From assembly GCA_905215155.1 (NCBI GenBank), contig CAJMPJ010000030.1:1-44199 (forward strand): a DNA stretch of 44,199 nucleotides, read 5' to 3'. Position 1 is the first letter of the stretch. Every line of letters starts with the position of its first letter. Both the position numbers and the translations under genes were made by a program. This stretch comes from an uncultured bacterium (GTDB taxonomy: Bacteria > Bacillota > Clostridia > Lachnospirales > Lachnospiraceae). Under the pieces are notes generated by a model. That model saw only the letters and a program-made list of their open reading frames with translations. It had not been told where the DNA came from and made no database searches. Below, one piece after another: positions 25,313-34,432 of the stretch.

Positions 25313-26713
25313 TTAACTTTGCGGCTGAGTCTCTGCAGGCCGCTTGCCAAGTGTAATATTTACAGTTCTTTCTACATACTGGCCATTCTCAACTGACTGA
25401 ACCGTAACAGGTACTGTGGTTCCGCCTTTGTAATATTTCAGCATGTTTGTTAAATCGTCGTAAGTCTTAATGCTCTGTCCGTCAAACTTGGTAATAATAT
25501 CCTTTTCCCGCAAATCGGACTGGCTGGCTGCGCCGCCTTCCACGATCTTATAGATAAAGACGCCCTGGGGCATACCAAGCTGCTGACTGGTGGCCGCATC
25601 AATATTCTTGCACTGGATCCCTAAATAACCTTGTTCTCCATCTGCTACCGGAGTTCTGGTCGTCTTGGTCATCAGGTTATCAATGATGGTCTGTGCCTTT
25701 GAAATAGGAATCGCATACCCCATGCCTTCTACATCGGTAGAGGAGTATTTTGCAGAATTGATACCGATCACCTCTCCCTGCATATTCAAGAGAGCGCCGC
25801 CGCTGTTACCAGGATTGATCGCCGCATCGGTCTGGAGAAGGTCACGGTTCGTTCCGTCTTCCGTCTGAACCGTACGGTCAAGAGCGCTGATATAACCAAC
25901 GGTCACGGACTGGCCGTAGCCAAGAGCATTCCCGATCGCTACCACTCCCTGGCCAACCTTTAAGTGATCCGAATTTCCGAGTGTAGCAATTGAAATCTTT
26001 GATAAGGTTTCGGAAGAAATGTTCTTTAAGGGAACTGCAATCACTGCAAGATCGGAATCGGCATCGGTCCCTTTGATGGCTGCATCAACAGCAGCCTGAT
26101 CAATAAAGGTAACCTTTAACGCTTCTGCTCCTTCAACCACATGGTTGTTGGTCACAATTAAAAGCTCATCGTTATTCTTTCCTACGATAATGCCGGAGCC
26201 GCTTCCCTCTCCTTCCCTCTGCATCGGCCCGAACCAGGTCTGGCTTTCATAAACCACCTTACTGGTAATGGCTACAACCGATGGTACTGCTTTGTCTACA
26301 ATGCTTGACACGTCATTGACACCACTGATGGCTGAGGTATTGGAAGCAGGGCCTGCCGCCGAAGTGGAAACGGTTTCGGCTTTGTTTATCTCAACGGTAT
26401 TTTTATTGCCGTAGGCACCGGCGGCCCAGTTGATGCCGACCATGGTACTGCCGGCTATGACCCCGAATACAAGTGCTCCGCTGACAAGTGCAGCGGCTTT
26501 CTTTACAAAGCCTTTTTTCTTGCGTGGAGGTACTTCTTCAAGAACGTTGGATTCTGCTGATTTACGGAACTGATATTCCTGGTAATGAGGAATATTCTGA
26601 GATTCCGGGGCCGGACGGGGATCAGGGTCCCTCATTACAAAATTTGTATTTACCGGATCTTCTTTATGCTCTTCAGGATTTAATCTGCCTGTATCTTTAT
26701 TATCATCAAACAT
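25313..26713 (-). CDS. HtrA/DegP-type serine protease
   Basis: A membrane-anchored protease for misfolded exported proteins. It is 466 residues from ATG 26713, which has AAGGAG upstream. It has an acidic cytoplasmic N-terminus (1-63), the membrane anchor KKAAALVSGALVFGVIAGST (71-90), then a trypsin-like domain with catalytic H191 (TNNHVV), D221 (DSDLAV) and S304 (NPGNSGGAL), and one PDZ domain (about 365-455, GYLGIQCKNIDAAT onwards). The C-terminus is a short Gln/Ser tail. It stands alone between the LCP gene and the clpX-like gene, which suits an envelope stress function. Confidence 0.93.
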   Translation of the reverse strand: MFDDNKDTGRLNPEEHKEDPVNTNFVMRDPDPRPAPESQNIPHYQEYQFRKSAESNVLEEVPPRKKKGFVKKAAALVSGALVFGVIAGSTMVGINWAAGAYGNKNTVEINKAETVSTSAAGPASNTSAISGVNDVSSIVDKAVPSVVAITSKVVYESQTWFGPMQREGEGSGSGIIVGKNNDELLIVTNNHVVEGAEALKVTFIDQAAVDAAIKGTDADSDLAVIAVPLKNISSETLSKISIATLGNSDHLKVGQGVVAIGNALGYGQSVTVGYISALDRTVQTEDGTNRDLLQTDAAINPGNSGGALLNMQGEVIGINSAKYSSTDVEGMGYAIPISKAQTIIDNLMTKTTRTPVADGEQGYLGIQCKNIDAATSQQLGMPQGVFIYKIVEGGAASQSDLREKDIITKFDGQSIKTYDDLTNMLKYYKGGTTVPVTVQSVENGQYVERTVNITLGKRPAETQPQS

Positions 26714-26738
26714 AATATCTATCTCCTTTCCTCTCCAC

Positions 26739-26759
26739 TGATTATCTTTTTGATAATCA
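26739..26759. promoter_or_regulatory. Palindrome upstream of htrA
   Basis: TGATTATC, TTTTT, GATAATCA: an 8-base perfect inverted repeat with a 5-base loop, 26 bases upstream of the htrA ATG, in the leader or core promoter. It could be an operator or an RNA hairpin; TATAAT upstream near 26797 (minus strand) is a possible -10. Confidence 0.5.
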
Positions 26760-26837
26760 CAGTCTATCAATGAATTGTGACCATTTTGTGATGAAATTAT
26801 ATTGAATATGTGAAAAGAAAAACGGAGAGATACTATC

Positions 26838-28688
26838 TTAATTTGCAGGCGGTGCAGGCACTACCGGTGCCTCTGTATTTCCTCCGGTGACTCCATTGTC
26901 CGGATATGGGGGAGCAGTTTCTCCCGGACCGGCCGGATTGCCTTTTGTGGTCTCAGGGGCTGTTGTCTCACGAGGGGCTGTTGTCTCATGAGCCGCTGTT
27001 GTCTCGTGAGCCGCTGTTGTCTCATGAGCCGCTGTTGTCCCTTTGTTTCCAGGTCCATGAGCGGTAGTTTCTGTGTTTCCTCCGGAATGTGCCGGTTTGG
27101 TCTCTCCTGGTTTCATTCCGCCGGGTTCCGTCTGCTTTGACTCTCCTGGCCTGGTCTCCTTTGTTTCGCCGGTGAGTCCAGGTTCCCTTTTGATTGGCTT
27201 TCCGTTGGCATCCGTTTCCTGGGCGGAGCTTTCCTGAGAAGAGGATTCTTCTGCCTCCGAGGTTTTTACTTCCTTGGTTTTCTCTGTTTCCTTCTTTGAA
27301 TTTCCTTTTTTTGTACCGTATTTATCGTCCGCATCCTTACCGCCTTTGTACATACCGGAATCAGCGGCGATCTTGGAGCTGATCTTTTTCACCATATCAG
27401 AGGGTTCATAATTTTCTTTCCCAAAGAGAAACTTATGAAGCTCTGAAACATTGGTAACCAGAGTCTGGGGAATTACACAGTCTCCCTTCTTGCCCATCTT
27501 CATATCTCCGCGGCTGAACGGGAAACCACCCGTCTCACCGATGTGATACTTGCCAATGTCTAACAGAAGTTCGGTAAAGTCACTGAAGGTAAGGTTGGTG
27601 CCCACCTGTTCCACTTCCATTAAAAGAATACGGTTTAACAGACCTAAATCCGCTTTTTTTGCTTTTTCAAATGATTTTTGAATGATCAGTCTCTGACGCT
27701 CGGTTCTTGCATAGTCCGTATCCATCTTTCTCAGTCTTGCATAAGCGACCGCCTGAACACCGTCCAAATGATTCATGCCTGATGACTTTAAATGAACGGA
27801 AGGAACGCCTGTCTTTTGCACCGTCTCTGTAATAAAAGAGTTGATATATCGGAATTCTGCTTTGGTAATGTCCACGTCAACACCGCCCAGCATATTGATC
27901 CCGTCTGCAACGGATTTCCAGTTAAATGTCACGTATTCTGAAATATCCAGATCAAGATTCTTATTAAGGGCTGCCAATGCCTGAGAGGCGCCTCCGTTGG
28001 CATAGGCGGAGTTTATCTTATTATAAGCACTGCCTTCATTAATATTCAAATATGTATCACGGAATATGGATACAAGCCGGATTTCTCCGTTGTCCCGGTT
28101 GATGTTACATATCATAATCACGTCGGCGTTGGTGCCTTTATTTACATTACCGTCACGGCTGTCCACGCCAAACACAGCAATGGTCCGGTATCCGGTCATA
28201 TGTTTTTTCTGCTCATCAGACATCACTTCGTTCCGGACCTGTTTTTCATCAAAGTTATCCGGGCGCTGGATGGCTCCCATAATTCTTGCAACGTATGCAT
28301 AGGCAAAAATGAAAGTCAGCGTAAATAATTCTGCAATGGCCAGAAGAATGATCCGTTTAACTTTTCTTTTTTTGCTGCTTTGGGACGCACTCCGGCTGGA
28401 AGCTGACGTCTTTTCCGAAACCGGTTTTCTTGGCTGCTGTCTGGTACCGCCGTCACCGATTACGATCTGCCCTCCGGATGCCGGCCGGCTTCTGCTTTGC
28501 GGATTTCCGGAGGACTGCCTCCGGCGGACCTGGGCATTCGTTCCGCCTCCGGTTCTTTTCTCTTCAAAGTCTTCATAGTCATCATCCAGGTAGTAATCTC
28601 CATCGGACGGATCTGGTTTTGAATTATAACCGCGTCTTCCCCTTTTCGTTTTCTCACGGTCTAATTCATCATCAAATTCATTTTTCAT
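26838..28688 (-). CDS. LytR-CpsA-Psr (LCP) family glycopolymer transferase
   Basis: Transfers lipid-linked glycopolymers to peptidoglycan at the outer membrane face. It has 616 residues: a long charged and Ser/Arg-rich cytoplasmic part (1-110), one membrane helix (112-133) and an LCP domain (about 160-340) with conserved arginines in LVSIFRDTYLNI and AYARLRKMDTDYARTERQR. An extracellular extension follows that becomes low-complexity from about 450 to 616, with Thr/Pro/Glu/Lys repeats including HETTAA hexapeptides. It lies directly downstream of the polyprenyl-phosphate sugar transferase, so the pair probably belongs to the same polysaccharide locus. The tail is unusually long for an LCP protein. 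Confidence 0.93.
   Translation of the reverse strand: MKNEFDDELDREKTKRGRRGYNSKPDPSDGDYYLDDDYEDFEEKRTGGGTNAQVRRRQSSGNPQSRSRPASGGQIVIGDGGTRQQPRKPVSEKTSASSRSASQSSKKRKVKRIILLAIAELFTLTFIFAYAYVARIMGAIQRPDNFDEKQVRNEVMSDEQKKHMTGYRTIAVFGVDSRDGNVNKGTNADVIMICNINRDNGEIRLVSIFRDTYLNINEGSAYNKINSAYANGGASQALAALNKNLDLDISEYVTFNWKSVADGINMLGGVDVDITKAEFRYINSFITETVQKTGVPSVHLKSSGMNHLDGVQAVAYARLRKMDTDYARTERQRLIIQKSFEKAKKADLGLLNRILLMEVEQVGTNLTFSDFTELLLDIGKYHIGETGGFPFSRGDMKMGKKGDCVIPQTLVTNVSELHKFLFGKENYEPSDMVKKISSKIAADSGMYKGGKDADDKYGTKKGNSKKETEKTKEVKTSEAEESSSQESSAQETDANGKPIKREPGLTGETKETRPGESKQTEPGGMKPGETKPAHSGGNTETTAHGPGNKGTTAAHETTAAHETTAAHETTAPRETTAPETTKGNPAGPGETAPPYPDNGVTGGNTEAPVVPAPPAN
26956..27045. repeat. 18-base tandem repeat in the LCP gene
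   Basis: Five tandem 18-base units (GCCGCTGTTGTCTCATGA and close variants) begin at 26956, 26974, 26992, 27010 and 27028. They encode six-residue units such as TTAAHE and TTAPRE in the LCP tail. Codons vary between units mostly at one or two positions, which suggests recent slippage or duplication. Confidence 0.9.
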
Positions 28689-28724
28689 TTATTTAACCTC
28701 ATCCTAATCGTGTCGTATCCAATA

Positions 28725-30143
28725 TCAGTACGCATTTTTATTAACAAACCCTTTGAACATTGTCAAAAACAGGATTTTAAAATCATATCCCAAGGTCCAG
28801 TTTTCAATGTAATACAAATCGTGCTCGATCCTTTTTGTAATGGAAGTGTCTCCCCTTAATCCATTGACCTGTGCCCAGCCTGTAATTCCGGGGCGCACCT
28901 GATGCTTAATCATATAGCGGGGAATCTCCTCTTTGAATTTTTCTACAAACAGGGGTCTTTCCGGCCTTGGGCCCACCAGACTCATGTCCCCCCGGAGAAC
29001 ATTGAAAAACTGAGGCATCTCATCAATGCTTGTCTTTCTGATAAACCGTCCTACCGGTGTTACTCTGGAGTCATGGGGAGTGGTCCATTTATTCTTTTCT
29101 TCCGTTGGGGACTGAACCACCATGGAACGGAACTTATACATTTGAAACGGCCTGTTGTGAAGGCCTACACGCTCCTGCTTGTAAATAAGAGGACCGGGAG
29201 CCGTCAGCTTTATGAGCACTGCCGTCAAAAGCATCACAGGGGAAAACAGAATCAAAGCTATGGCCGCACCTATGATATCCACGGCCCGTTTGACCATCGC
29301 ATTGACCGGGTCTGTGAGCGGTACCCGGCGGATATTGACCACCGGAAGTCCCTGCAGATCCTCTATATAAGGTCTTGTGGGGATCATGTTATTATAATCT
29401 GGTATAAACTTGGTATGAACTCCTGATTTTTCACAGGAGGCCACAATCTTCTCTAAATTGGCATATTCATTAATGCTCAGTGTAATGGCAATCTCATCTA
29501 AGGAGTTTAAAGCCAGGATCGCATCTAAGTCCTTGATCTTTCCTATGACATTGACTCCCTTATATCCGCTTCCCCACTCTTTTTTATTGTCCAGAATACC
29601 TTTGATCTGGTATCCCCATTCGGGATTCAAACGCACCCGGTCAATGAAACCTTCTGCGGCGCGGCTGTAGCCGATCAAAAGAATGTGCTTCTGGTTGTAA
29701 CCTTTGGCACGCATGGACCGCAGAATGCTTCGGATCAGATTCCGCTCTGCGGTTTCCAGAATAACGTTGATGGCAAAGAAATAAAATACCATCCTGGTGG
29801 AAAATTCACGGAAATAAGGATTCTTTTTGATCAAAAACAGAATCAAGGTAAAAAGCAGTACTCCCAGTAAATTAGCCTTTAAAATATTGGCAAACTCATA
29901 CCGCCTTACCTGAACTCTTTTCGGCGCGTACAACTGGAAGATGCCGTATAGCAGCAGATAGGTCGGCAAAATTAAAAGAAGTGCCGCAAAATAGTACTGA
30001 GGTGCCAGGACCCGCTTATAGGGGCTGAACAACTGGTTGCCAAGCAAAAGGAACAGCCAGGCAATGACATAGGAAATGACAATGACCAATCCATCCAGTA
30101 CTACATGAAATCCATTAAATTTTTTCTGATTATCCTTTATCAT
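28725..30143 (-). CDS. Undecaprenyl-phosphate sugar phosphotransferase
   Basis: Starts lipid-linked glycan synthesis by placing a sugar-1-phosphate on undecaprenyl phosphate. The 472-residue protein has four or so N-terminal membrane helices (1-125), a CoA-binding-like/Rossmann linker domain (HILLIGYSRAAEGFI, near 160) and the C-terminal catalytic domain (from about 280): KRAVDIIGAAIALILFSPVM, YKQERVGLHNRPFQMYKFRSMV, RKTSIDEMPQFFNVLRGDMSLVGPRPE. This is the WbaP/EpsL-type architecture. ATG 30143 is chosen, with GGAAGG upstream; the TTG at 30161 lies within that site. A sugar specificity (glucose, galactose or other) cannot be told. Confidence 0.92.
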   Translation of the reverse strand: MIKDNQKKFNGFHVVLDGLVIVISYVIAWLFLLLGNQLFSPYKRVLAPQYYFAALLLILPTYLLLYGIFQLYAPKRVQVRRYEFANILKANLLGVLLFTLILFLIKKNPYFREFSTRMVFYFFAINVILETAERNLIRSILRSMRAKGYNQKHILLIGYSRAAEGFIDRVRLNPEWGYQIKGILDNKKEWGSGYKGVNVIGKIKDLDAILALNSLDEIAITLSINEYANLEKIVASCEKSGVHTKFIPDYNNMIPTRPYIEDLQGLPVVNIRRVPLTDPVNAMVKRAVDIIGAAIALILFSPVMLLTAVLIKLTAPGPLIYKQERVGLHNRPFQMYKFRSMVVQSPTEEKNKWTTPHDSRVTPVGRFIRKTSIDEMPQFFNVLRGDMSLVGPRPERPLFVEKFKEEIPRYMIKHQVRPGITGWAQVNGLRGDTSITKRIEHDLYYIENWTLGYDFKILFLTMFKGFVNKNAY

Positions 30144-30201
30144 AGCAGCAAAACCTTCCAATCGTGCATTGCACCATATTTCTCCATGATAATTCTAGTT
30201 T

Positions 30202-30207
30202 ATTATA
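30202..30207 (-). promoter_or_regulatory. Candidate -10 upstream of the sugar phosphotransferase
   Basis: Minus strand TATAAT preceded by ATG, with only a weak -35. A palindrome TTATAG-TT-CTATAA lies just upstream at 30220-30233. This would allow transcription of the phosphotransferase-LCP pair independently of the glycosyltransferases. Confidence 0.4.
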
Positions 30208-30241
30208 CATGATATGTTGTTATAGTTCTATAAAAATTTTC

Positions 30242-31231
30242 TTAAAATGGCCTGTCAATTTTTAGTTTTCTTCGTAAAAATTCCCAAATATAAAGGACCG
30301 TTCCCAAAATCAATTCGATTTCAATTTTTACATAATTAAAAAACCGGGGCATTTGAAACCGAACCTTTTTTGTGGTCCTTGCGGTCCGCAGCCCTTCTTT
30401 TAATCCTTCCACATAATCAGATTCAAATCCGATTTTCCGGAAAAACAAGTATTTCACGAATATTCCCAAAATAAGGGGAAACAGATTCAAAAGGAGCTGC
30501 AGGGCAGGCATATTTTTATAATTTAAGTAGATATTATTTCTGGCAGCCAGTTTGACCTTAAAGGAATTGTACTTGGAACCGCTGGTTCCGCTTCCCACAT
30601 GATAAACCACGGCGGAAGGACAGTATACGTTCTCGTAACCGTAGATCTTTGCCCGGTAACCTACGTCTATATCCTCCAGATACGCAAAATGAGCTTCATC
30701 GAATCCGCCGATTTCCTCAAACACCTCTCTGCGGTAGATGGCGGCTCCGGCACAGGCTGCAAACACGCTTCTGGGCTTTTTATACCCCCTGCTGCTTTGG
30801 CCCACGCCCCTTTGGTATGCCCAGCCCAATACACTGTACATGTCACCGGCATCATCCATCAGTTCCTTATGATGGAGCTGGATCATCTTGCTGCTGGCGG
30901 AAAATATCTTTGGAGACCGGTCCATCATACGGACCAGCTCCTTTACATAATCCGGCTGCGGCTCAGTATCGTTATTCAATAGAATGACGTAAGGGGTCCT
31001 GGCATGGCGGATTCCCACATTCACAGCACCGGAAAAACCGGTGTTTTCCTCCAGAAAAACCGCAGGAATCTTATGTTCCTTCAGCCACTCCACACTTCCG
31101 TCTGTGGAACCGTTATCAACCACAAGAAGCTCAAAGTTTTTATCACTTTGAGTTTCCAGGGCTTTCATACAGGGTTCCATGAATTTTAATCCATTATAAT
31201 TGGGAATAATGATGGTTACTTTTTTCTTCAT
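30242..31231 (-). CDS. GT2 glycosyltransferase with C-terminal membrane segment
   Basis: A 329-residue rhamnosyltransferase-like GT2. It opens VTIIIPNYNGLKFMEPCMKALE, continues with LLVVDNGSTDGSVEWL and has the metal-binding NNDTEP. GGFDEAHFAYLEDIDVGYR is the typical acceptor-side ED motif. A hydrophobic stretch lies near 265-285 (LQLLLNLFPLILGIFVKYLFF). ATG 31231 has GAGG upstream and starts right after the stop of the preceding glycosyltransferase; the frame to 31291 overlaps it. The transferred sugar is not identifiable from sequence. Confidence 0.9.
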   Translation of the reverse strand: MKKKVTIIIPNYNGLKFMEPCMKALETQSDKNFELLVVDNGSTDGSVEWLKEHKIPAVFLEENTGFSGAVNVGIRHARTPYVILLNNDTEPQPDYVKELVRMMDRSPKIFSASSKMIQLHHKELMDDAGDMYSVLGWAYQRGVGQSSRGYKKPRSVFAACAGAAIYRREVFEEIGGFDEAHFAYLEDIDVGYRAKIYGYENVYCPSAVVYHVGSGTSGSKYNSFKVKLAARNNIYLNYKNMPALQLLLNLFPLILGIFVKYLFFRKIGFESDYVEGLKEGLRTARTTKKVRFQMPRFFNYVKIEIELILGTVLYIWEFLRRKLKIDRPF

Positions 31232-31232
31232 C

Positions 31233-33425
31233 TCATACCTCAAGCTTATAGGGTTCTCCGATTTTTTCTTTCCGGAGGTCACGAAGGGCAAAGTTGGATT
31301 TGCGCAGGGTCAGATTCGGGTTGTAATAGGGGTCCCCGTCTCTTAAGATATCCGGCCATTTATCTGAGAATTTTTTGATCTCCCGGTTAAAGCGGGCTAC
31401 CTTTTCCGGTGTGTCCTCCAGTCCTCTTGATTTGGACTCATAGTGATAGAACAAGGCATAAGGAGCGTATACCACCTGCTTATTTAAGGTGCGGATCTTC
31501 ATGCAGTAATCAATATCATTGAAGGCGACTGCCAGGTCTTCGGAAAATCCTCCCACCTGGTCAAACAGGGAACGCTTGCTCATCATACAGGCAGCCGTTA
31601 CCGCGCTGTAATTTCTGGCACACATGGCCTGGTTAAAGTAGCTGCTTTCCGATTTATGGAGTCCGATAAAGGTATGGCCTGCAATGCCGCCAAAGCCAAC
31701 CACTACGCCTGCATGCTGAATGGTCTCATCGGAATAAAGGAGCCTTACGCCCACAATCCCTACATCCTCCTGCTGGCAGAAGCCTAACATCTCGGAGATA
31801 CTTTCGGGGTTGATCAATTCTGTATCATTATTTAAAAACAAAAGATATTGGCCCTTTGCAAAGGTGACGCCAAAGTTATTGATGGCAGAGTAATTGAATT
31901 CTTTCTCCCATTTCACCACATGAACGAAATCAAACTCTTTCTGAATTTTTTCATAATATGCAAAGGTCTCCGGCTCTGTACTGTTGTTTTCCACAACAAC
32001 AAACTCCAGATTTTTATAGGAGGATTTTTCAATGATGGAACGCATGCAGAGATCCAAGTCTGCCCAATGATCCTTATTGGGGATAATTACGGATACCAGA
32101 GGGTTTCCCGTGATTTCAAACGTCGAATGATAAATGCCGTAATCAATGCCCTTTTCAACAGACAATGCCTTCACTCCCATCCGTTCATAATGGGCCTTAA
32201 CTGCTCTCGCTCCTGCCTCAAACGCATATAATTTGCTTTCCGGGTTGCTGGCGGTGGAGTTCTGGTGGCAGCGCCAGTGATAGAGCGCCTTTGGCACGTG
32301 ATAAATCTTTCTGGCTTTTTCCGTACAGCGCAGAATGAAATCATAATCCTGTGCCCCATCGAATTCTTCCCGGAATCCGCCCACTTCCATAAGCAGTTCA
32401 TGATTCACTACAAATAAATGGCAGATGTAATTGACACTGGTCAAAAGAACCGGATTAAAATCAGGTTTGAAATGCGGCTCAAATAATTCTCCTCCGTCTA
32501 TATCAAGCTTGTCTTCATCGGTGTAAACAACGTCGATCTCCGGGTCGGAATTAATAGCCTTTACACATTCATATAAGGCATCCGGGGCCATGGTATCGTC
32601 ATGGTCCGCCAAAACGATAAAATCTCCGGTTGCCATCTCAAGGGCGGCATTGGTGTTGCCTGAGATTCCTTTATTTTCTCCAAGGATCACATAACGGATT
32701 CTTTCATCTTTTAATGCGTAGCGCTTTAATACCCGTTCCACGCTTTCCCCCTTCGGGCTTCCGTCTGCGACGCACACCTCCCAGTTTTTGTAGGTCTGGG
32801 CTAACAGAGAATCCAGCATGGCCGCAAGAAAACGCTCCGGGGTCTTATAGGCAGGGATTACGACGGACATCTTGGGGTTGTAATCAAACACTGTCTTTTT
32901 CTGGGCTTCCAGCTCTTCCTCCGTAGGTTTTGTAAGCTCATACCATTCCGGATAATCATAATCGCTGTCAATGCCCTGAAGCTTGTGCCTGGATTTGATG
33001 AGAAAGGCCCTGAGTCCGTTTTCCTTTAAGAAGTCCACTGCGGACTGAAGAGTCTGCATATTCATCATGCCTTTCAGCTTTACGGTCTTTTTATGGGCGG
33101 AACTGTTCTGTTTTTCAATGATCCTTGCATTTAACTTCACCCTTACGGACTTTCCGTCACAGTGGATCACCAGAATCCGGTCTTCGTTATTTTCTCTGAT
33201 ATAAGGAATCCTTATGTCAAATCCCAGGTCTTTATCGGTAGTCTTCTTGAAATAGATCTGACTCACGTCGTCTCTCCGCACCGGAACATATTTGAAATCC
33301 ACCAGCTGCTCCTGACCGTCAAGAACTTCAAACTTCACTTCCGATCCAAGGGTTTTACCGATCACCCAGCCATTTAACACAATGGAATTTTCACGGATTC
33401 TTGCTACATCTATCTTATATTTCAT
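31233..33425 (-). CDS. Tandem GT2 glycosyltransferase
   Basis: A 730-residue protein from ATG 33425, with two GT2 catalytic domains. An N-terminal beta-rich domain of about 180 residues (VARIRENSIVLNGWVIG) precedes domain 1 (MSVVIPAYKTPERFLAAML, from 186) with LADHDD and GAQDYDFILRC. Domain 2 begins near 450 (VSVIIPNKDHWADLDLCM) with LFLNNDTEL and FNDIDYCMKI. Two active sites suggest it adds two linkages or alternating sugars, as in polymer-synthesising tandem GT2 enzymes. It overlaps the upstream glycosyltransferase by 11 bases, so the two are probably coupled. It is cytoplasmic or membrane-associated; no membrane helix is evident. Confidence 0.9.
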   Translation of the reverse strand: MKYKIDVARIRENSIVLNGWVIGKTLGSEVKFEVLDGQEQLVDFKYVPVRRDDVSQIYFKKTTDKDLGFDIRIPYIRENNEDRILVIHCDGKSVRVKLNARIIEKQNSSAHKKTVKLKGMMNMQTLQSAVDFLKENGLRAFLIKSRHKLQGIDSDYDYPEWYELTKPTEEELEAQKKTVFDYNPKMSVVIPAYKTPERFLAAMLDSLLAQTYKNWEVCVADGSPKGESVERVLKRYALKDERIRYVILGENKGISGNTNAALEMATGDFIVLADHDDTMAPDALYECVKAINSDPEIDVVYTDEDKLDIDGGELFEPHFKPDFNPVLLTSVNYICHLFVVNHELLMEVGGFREEFDGAQDYDFILRCTEKARKIYHVPKALYHWRCHQNSTASNPESKLYAFEAGARAVKAHYERMGVKALSVEKGIDYGIYHSTFEITGNPLVSVIIPNKDHWADLDLCMRSIIEKSSYKNLEFVVVENNSTEPETFAYYEKIQKEFDFVHVVKWEKEFNYSAINNFGVTFAKGQYLLFLNNDTELINPESISEMLGFCQQEDVGIVGVRLLYSDETIQHAGVVVGFGGIAGHTFIGLHKSESSYFNQAMCARNYSAVTAACMMSKRSLFDQVGGFSEDLAVAFNDIDYCMKIRTLNKQVVYAPYALFYHYESKSRGLEDTPEKVARFNREIKKFSDKWPDILRDGDPYYNPNLTLRKSNFALRDLRKEKIGEPYKLEV

Positions 33426-34428
33426 CTCTGTTCCCATCCTCCATGGAGGCTGCTGTAAGAAGCATATCCTCCTCCGGGCCGCAATCCTGCCCGGATGTAA
33501 AATTAATTCTTTCTTCTTCAATCACCAAAGGCCGTTTCATGATGCGTGCATTAATGGATAAAATGTATTCTCCCACCATCCCGATAAAAAAGATCTGTAC
33601 GGAACCAAGAAAGCACATGCCGATCAAAAGAGGTGCCATACCTGCCGGGAAACGGTCCCAGTACATCAGCTTCATAATCAGGTAAATCAGTGCCACCAGC
33701 ATACTGGCAAAGGAACAGATGCTTCCAAATATGGTTGCGACCCGAAGCCCTACCTTTGTATAGGAAGTGATGCTTAACATGGCGGCATCATACAGGCGGT
33801 AAAAATTGTTGCTGGTCTTTCCTGCCCGCCGCTTTGGCTGTTCGTAGGCAATCTCCTTCCGCCGGAAGCCTAGCTCCGCCACGATGCCACGCAGAAACGG
33901 GGTGGGATCATCAAGCTCCTTTAAGACCTTAATAAACTTAGCATCATAAAGTCCAAAGCCGGTAAAATGCTCGATCTGTTCCACATCGGAAAGCTTTTTG
34001 ATGCATTTGTAATAACAGCTTCTAAGCCAGTACATAATCTTGTTTTCCTTGCTGGATTTCTTGATTCCGATCACGATTTTATAACCATTCTCCCATTCCT
34101 TCACATATCTTGGAATCATCTCCACCGGGTCCTGGAAATCCGCTGCCATTAAAATGGTGGCATCTCCCGTGGACTGGAGCATGGCATAATAGGGGGAATT
34201 GAACTGTCCGAAATTTTTTGCATTAAAAATCCCTTTCACCCCCCGGTCGGAAGAACAAAGCTTCCTAATAATGTCTCTGGTCCTGTCTTTGGAATCATTG
34301 TCAATAAAAATGATCTCATAGCGGTACTCCGGCAGATCTTTCTGAAATACACCGGAAACGGCCTGATACAGGGCTTCTACATTTTCTTCCTCATTGTAAC
34401 AGGGAACTACGATGCTAATTGTTTTCAT
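33415..34428 (-). CDS. Polyprenyl-phosphate GT2 glycosyltransferase (GtrB/DPM1-like)
   Basis: A 337-residue GT2 with the GtrB/DPM1 pattern: ISIVVPCYNEEENVEALYQAV, EIIFIDNDSKDRT, MAADFQDPVEMIP (the DXD-type motif). The extended tail has two membrane helices (about 235-255 and 270-290: LLIGMCFLGSVQIFFIGMVGEYILSIN). Such enzymes usually move a sugar to undecaprenyl phosphate to make a donor for modification on the outer face, so the product may be a side-branch sugar. Its stop overlaps the tandem glycosyltransferase start by 11 bases. Confidence 0.9.
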   Translation of the reverse strand: MKTISIVVPCYNEEENVEALYQAVSGVFQKDLPEYRYEIIFIDNDSKDRTRDIIRKLCSSDRGVKGIFNAKNFGQFNSPYYAMLQSTGDATILMAADFQDPVEMIPRYVKEWENGYKIVIGIKKSSKENKIMYWLRSCYYKCIKKLSDVEQIEHFTGFGLYDAKFIKVLKELDDPTPFLRGIVAELGFRRKEIAYEQPKRRAGKTSNNFYRLYDAAMLSITSYTKVGLRVATIFGSICSFASMLVALIYLIMKLMYWDRFPAGMAPLLIGMCFLGSVQIFFIGMVGEYILSINARIMKRPLVIEEERINFTSGQDCGPEEDMLLTAASMEDGNRDEI

Positions 34429-34432
34429 ACAT

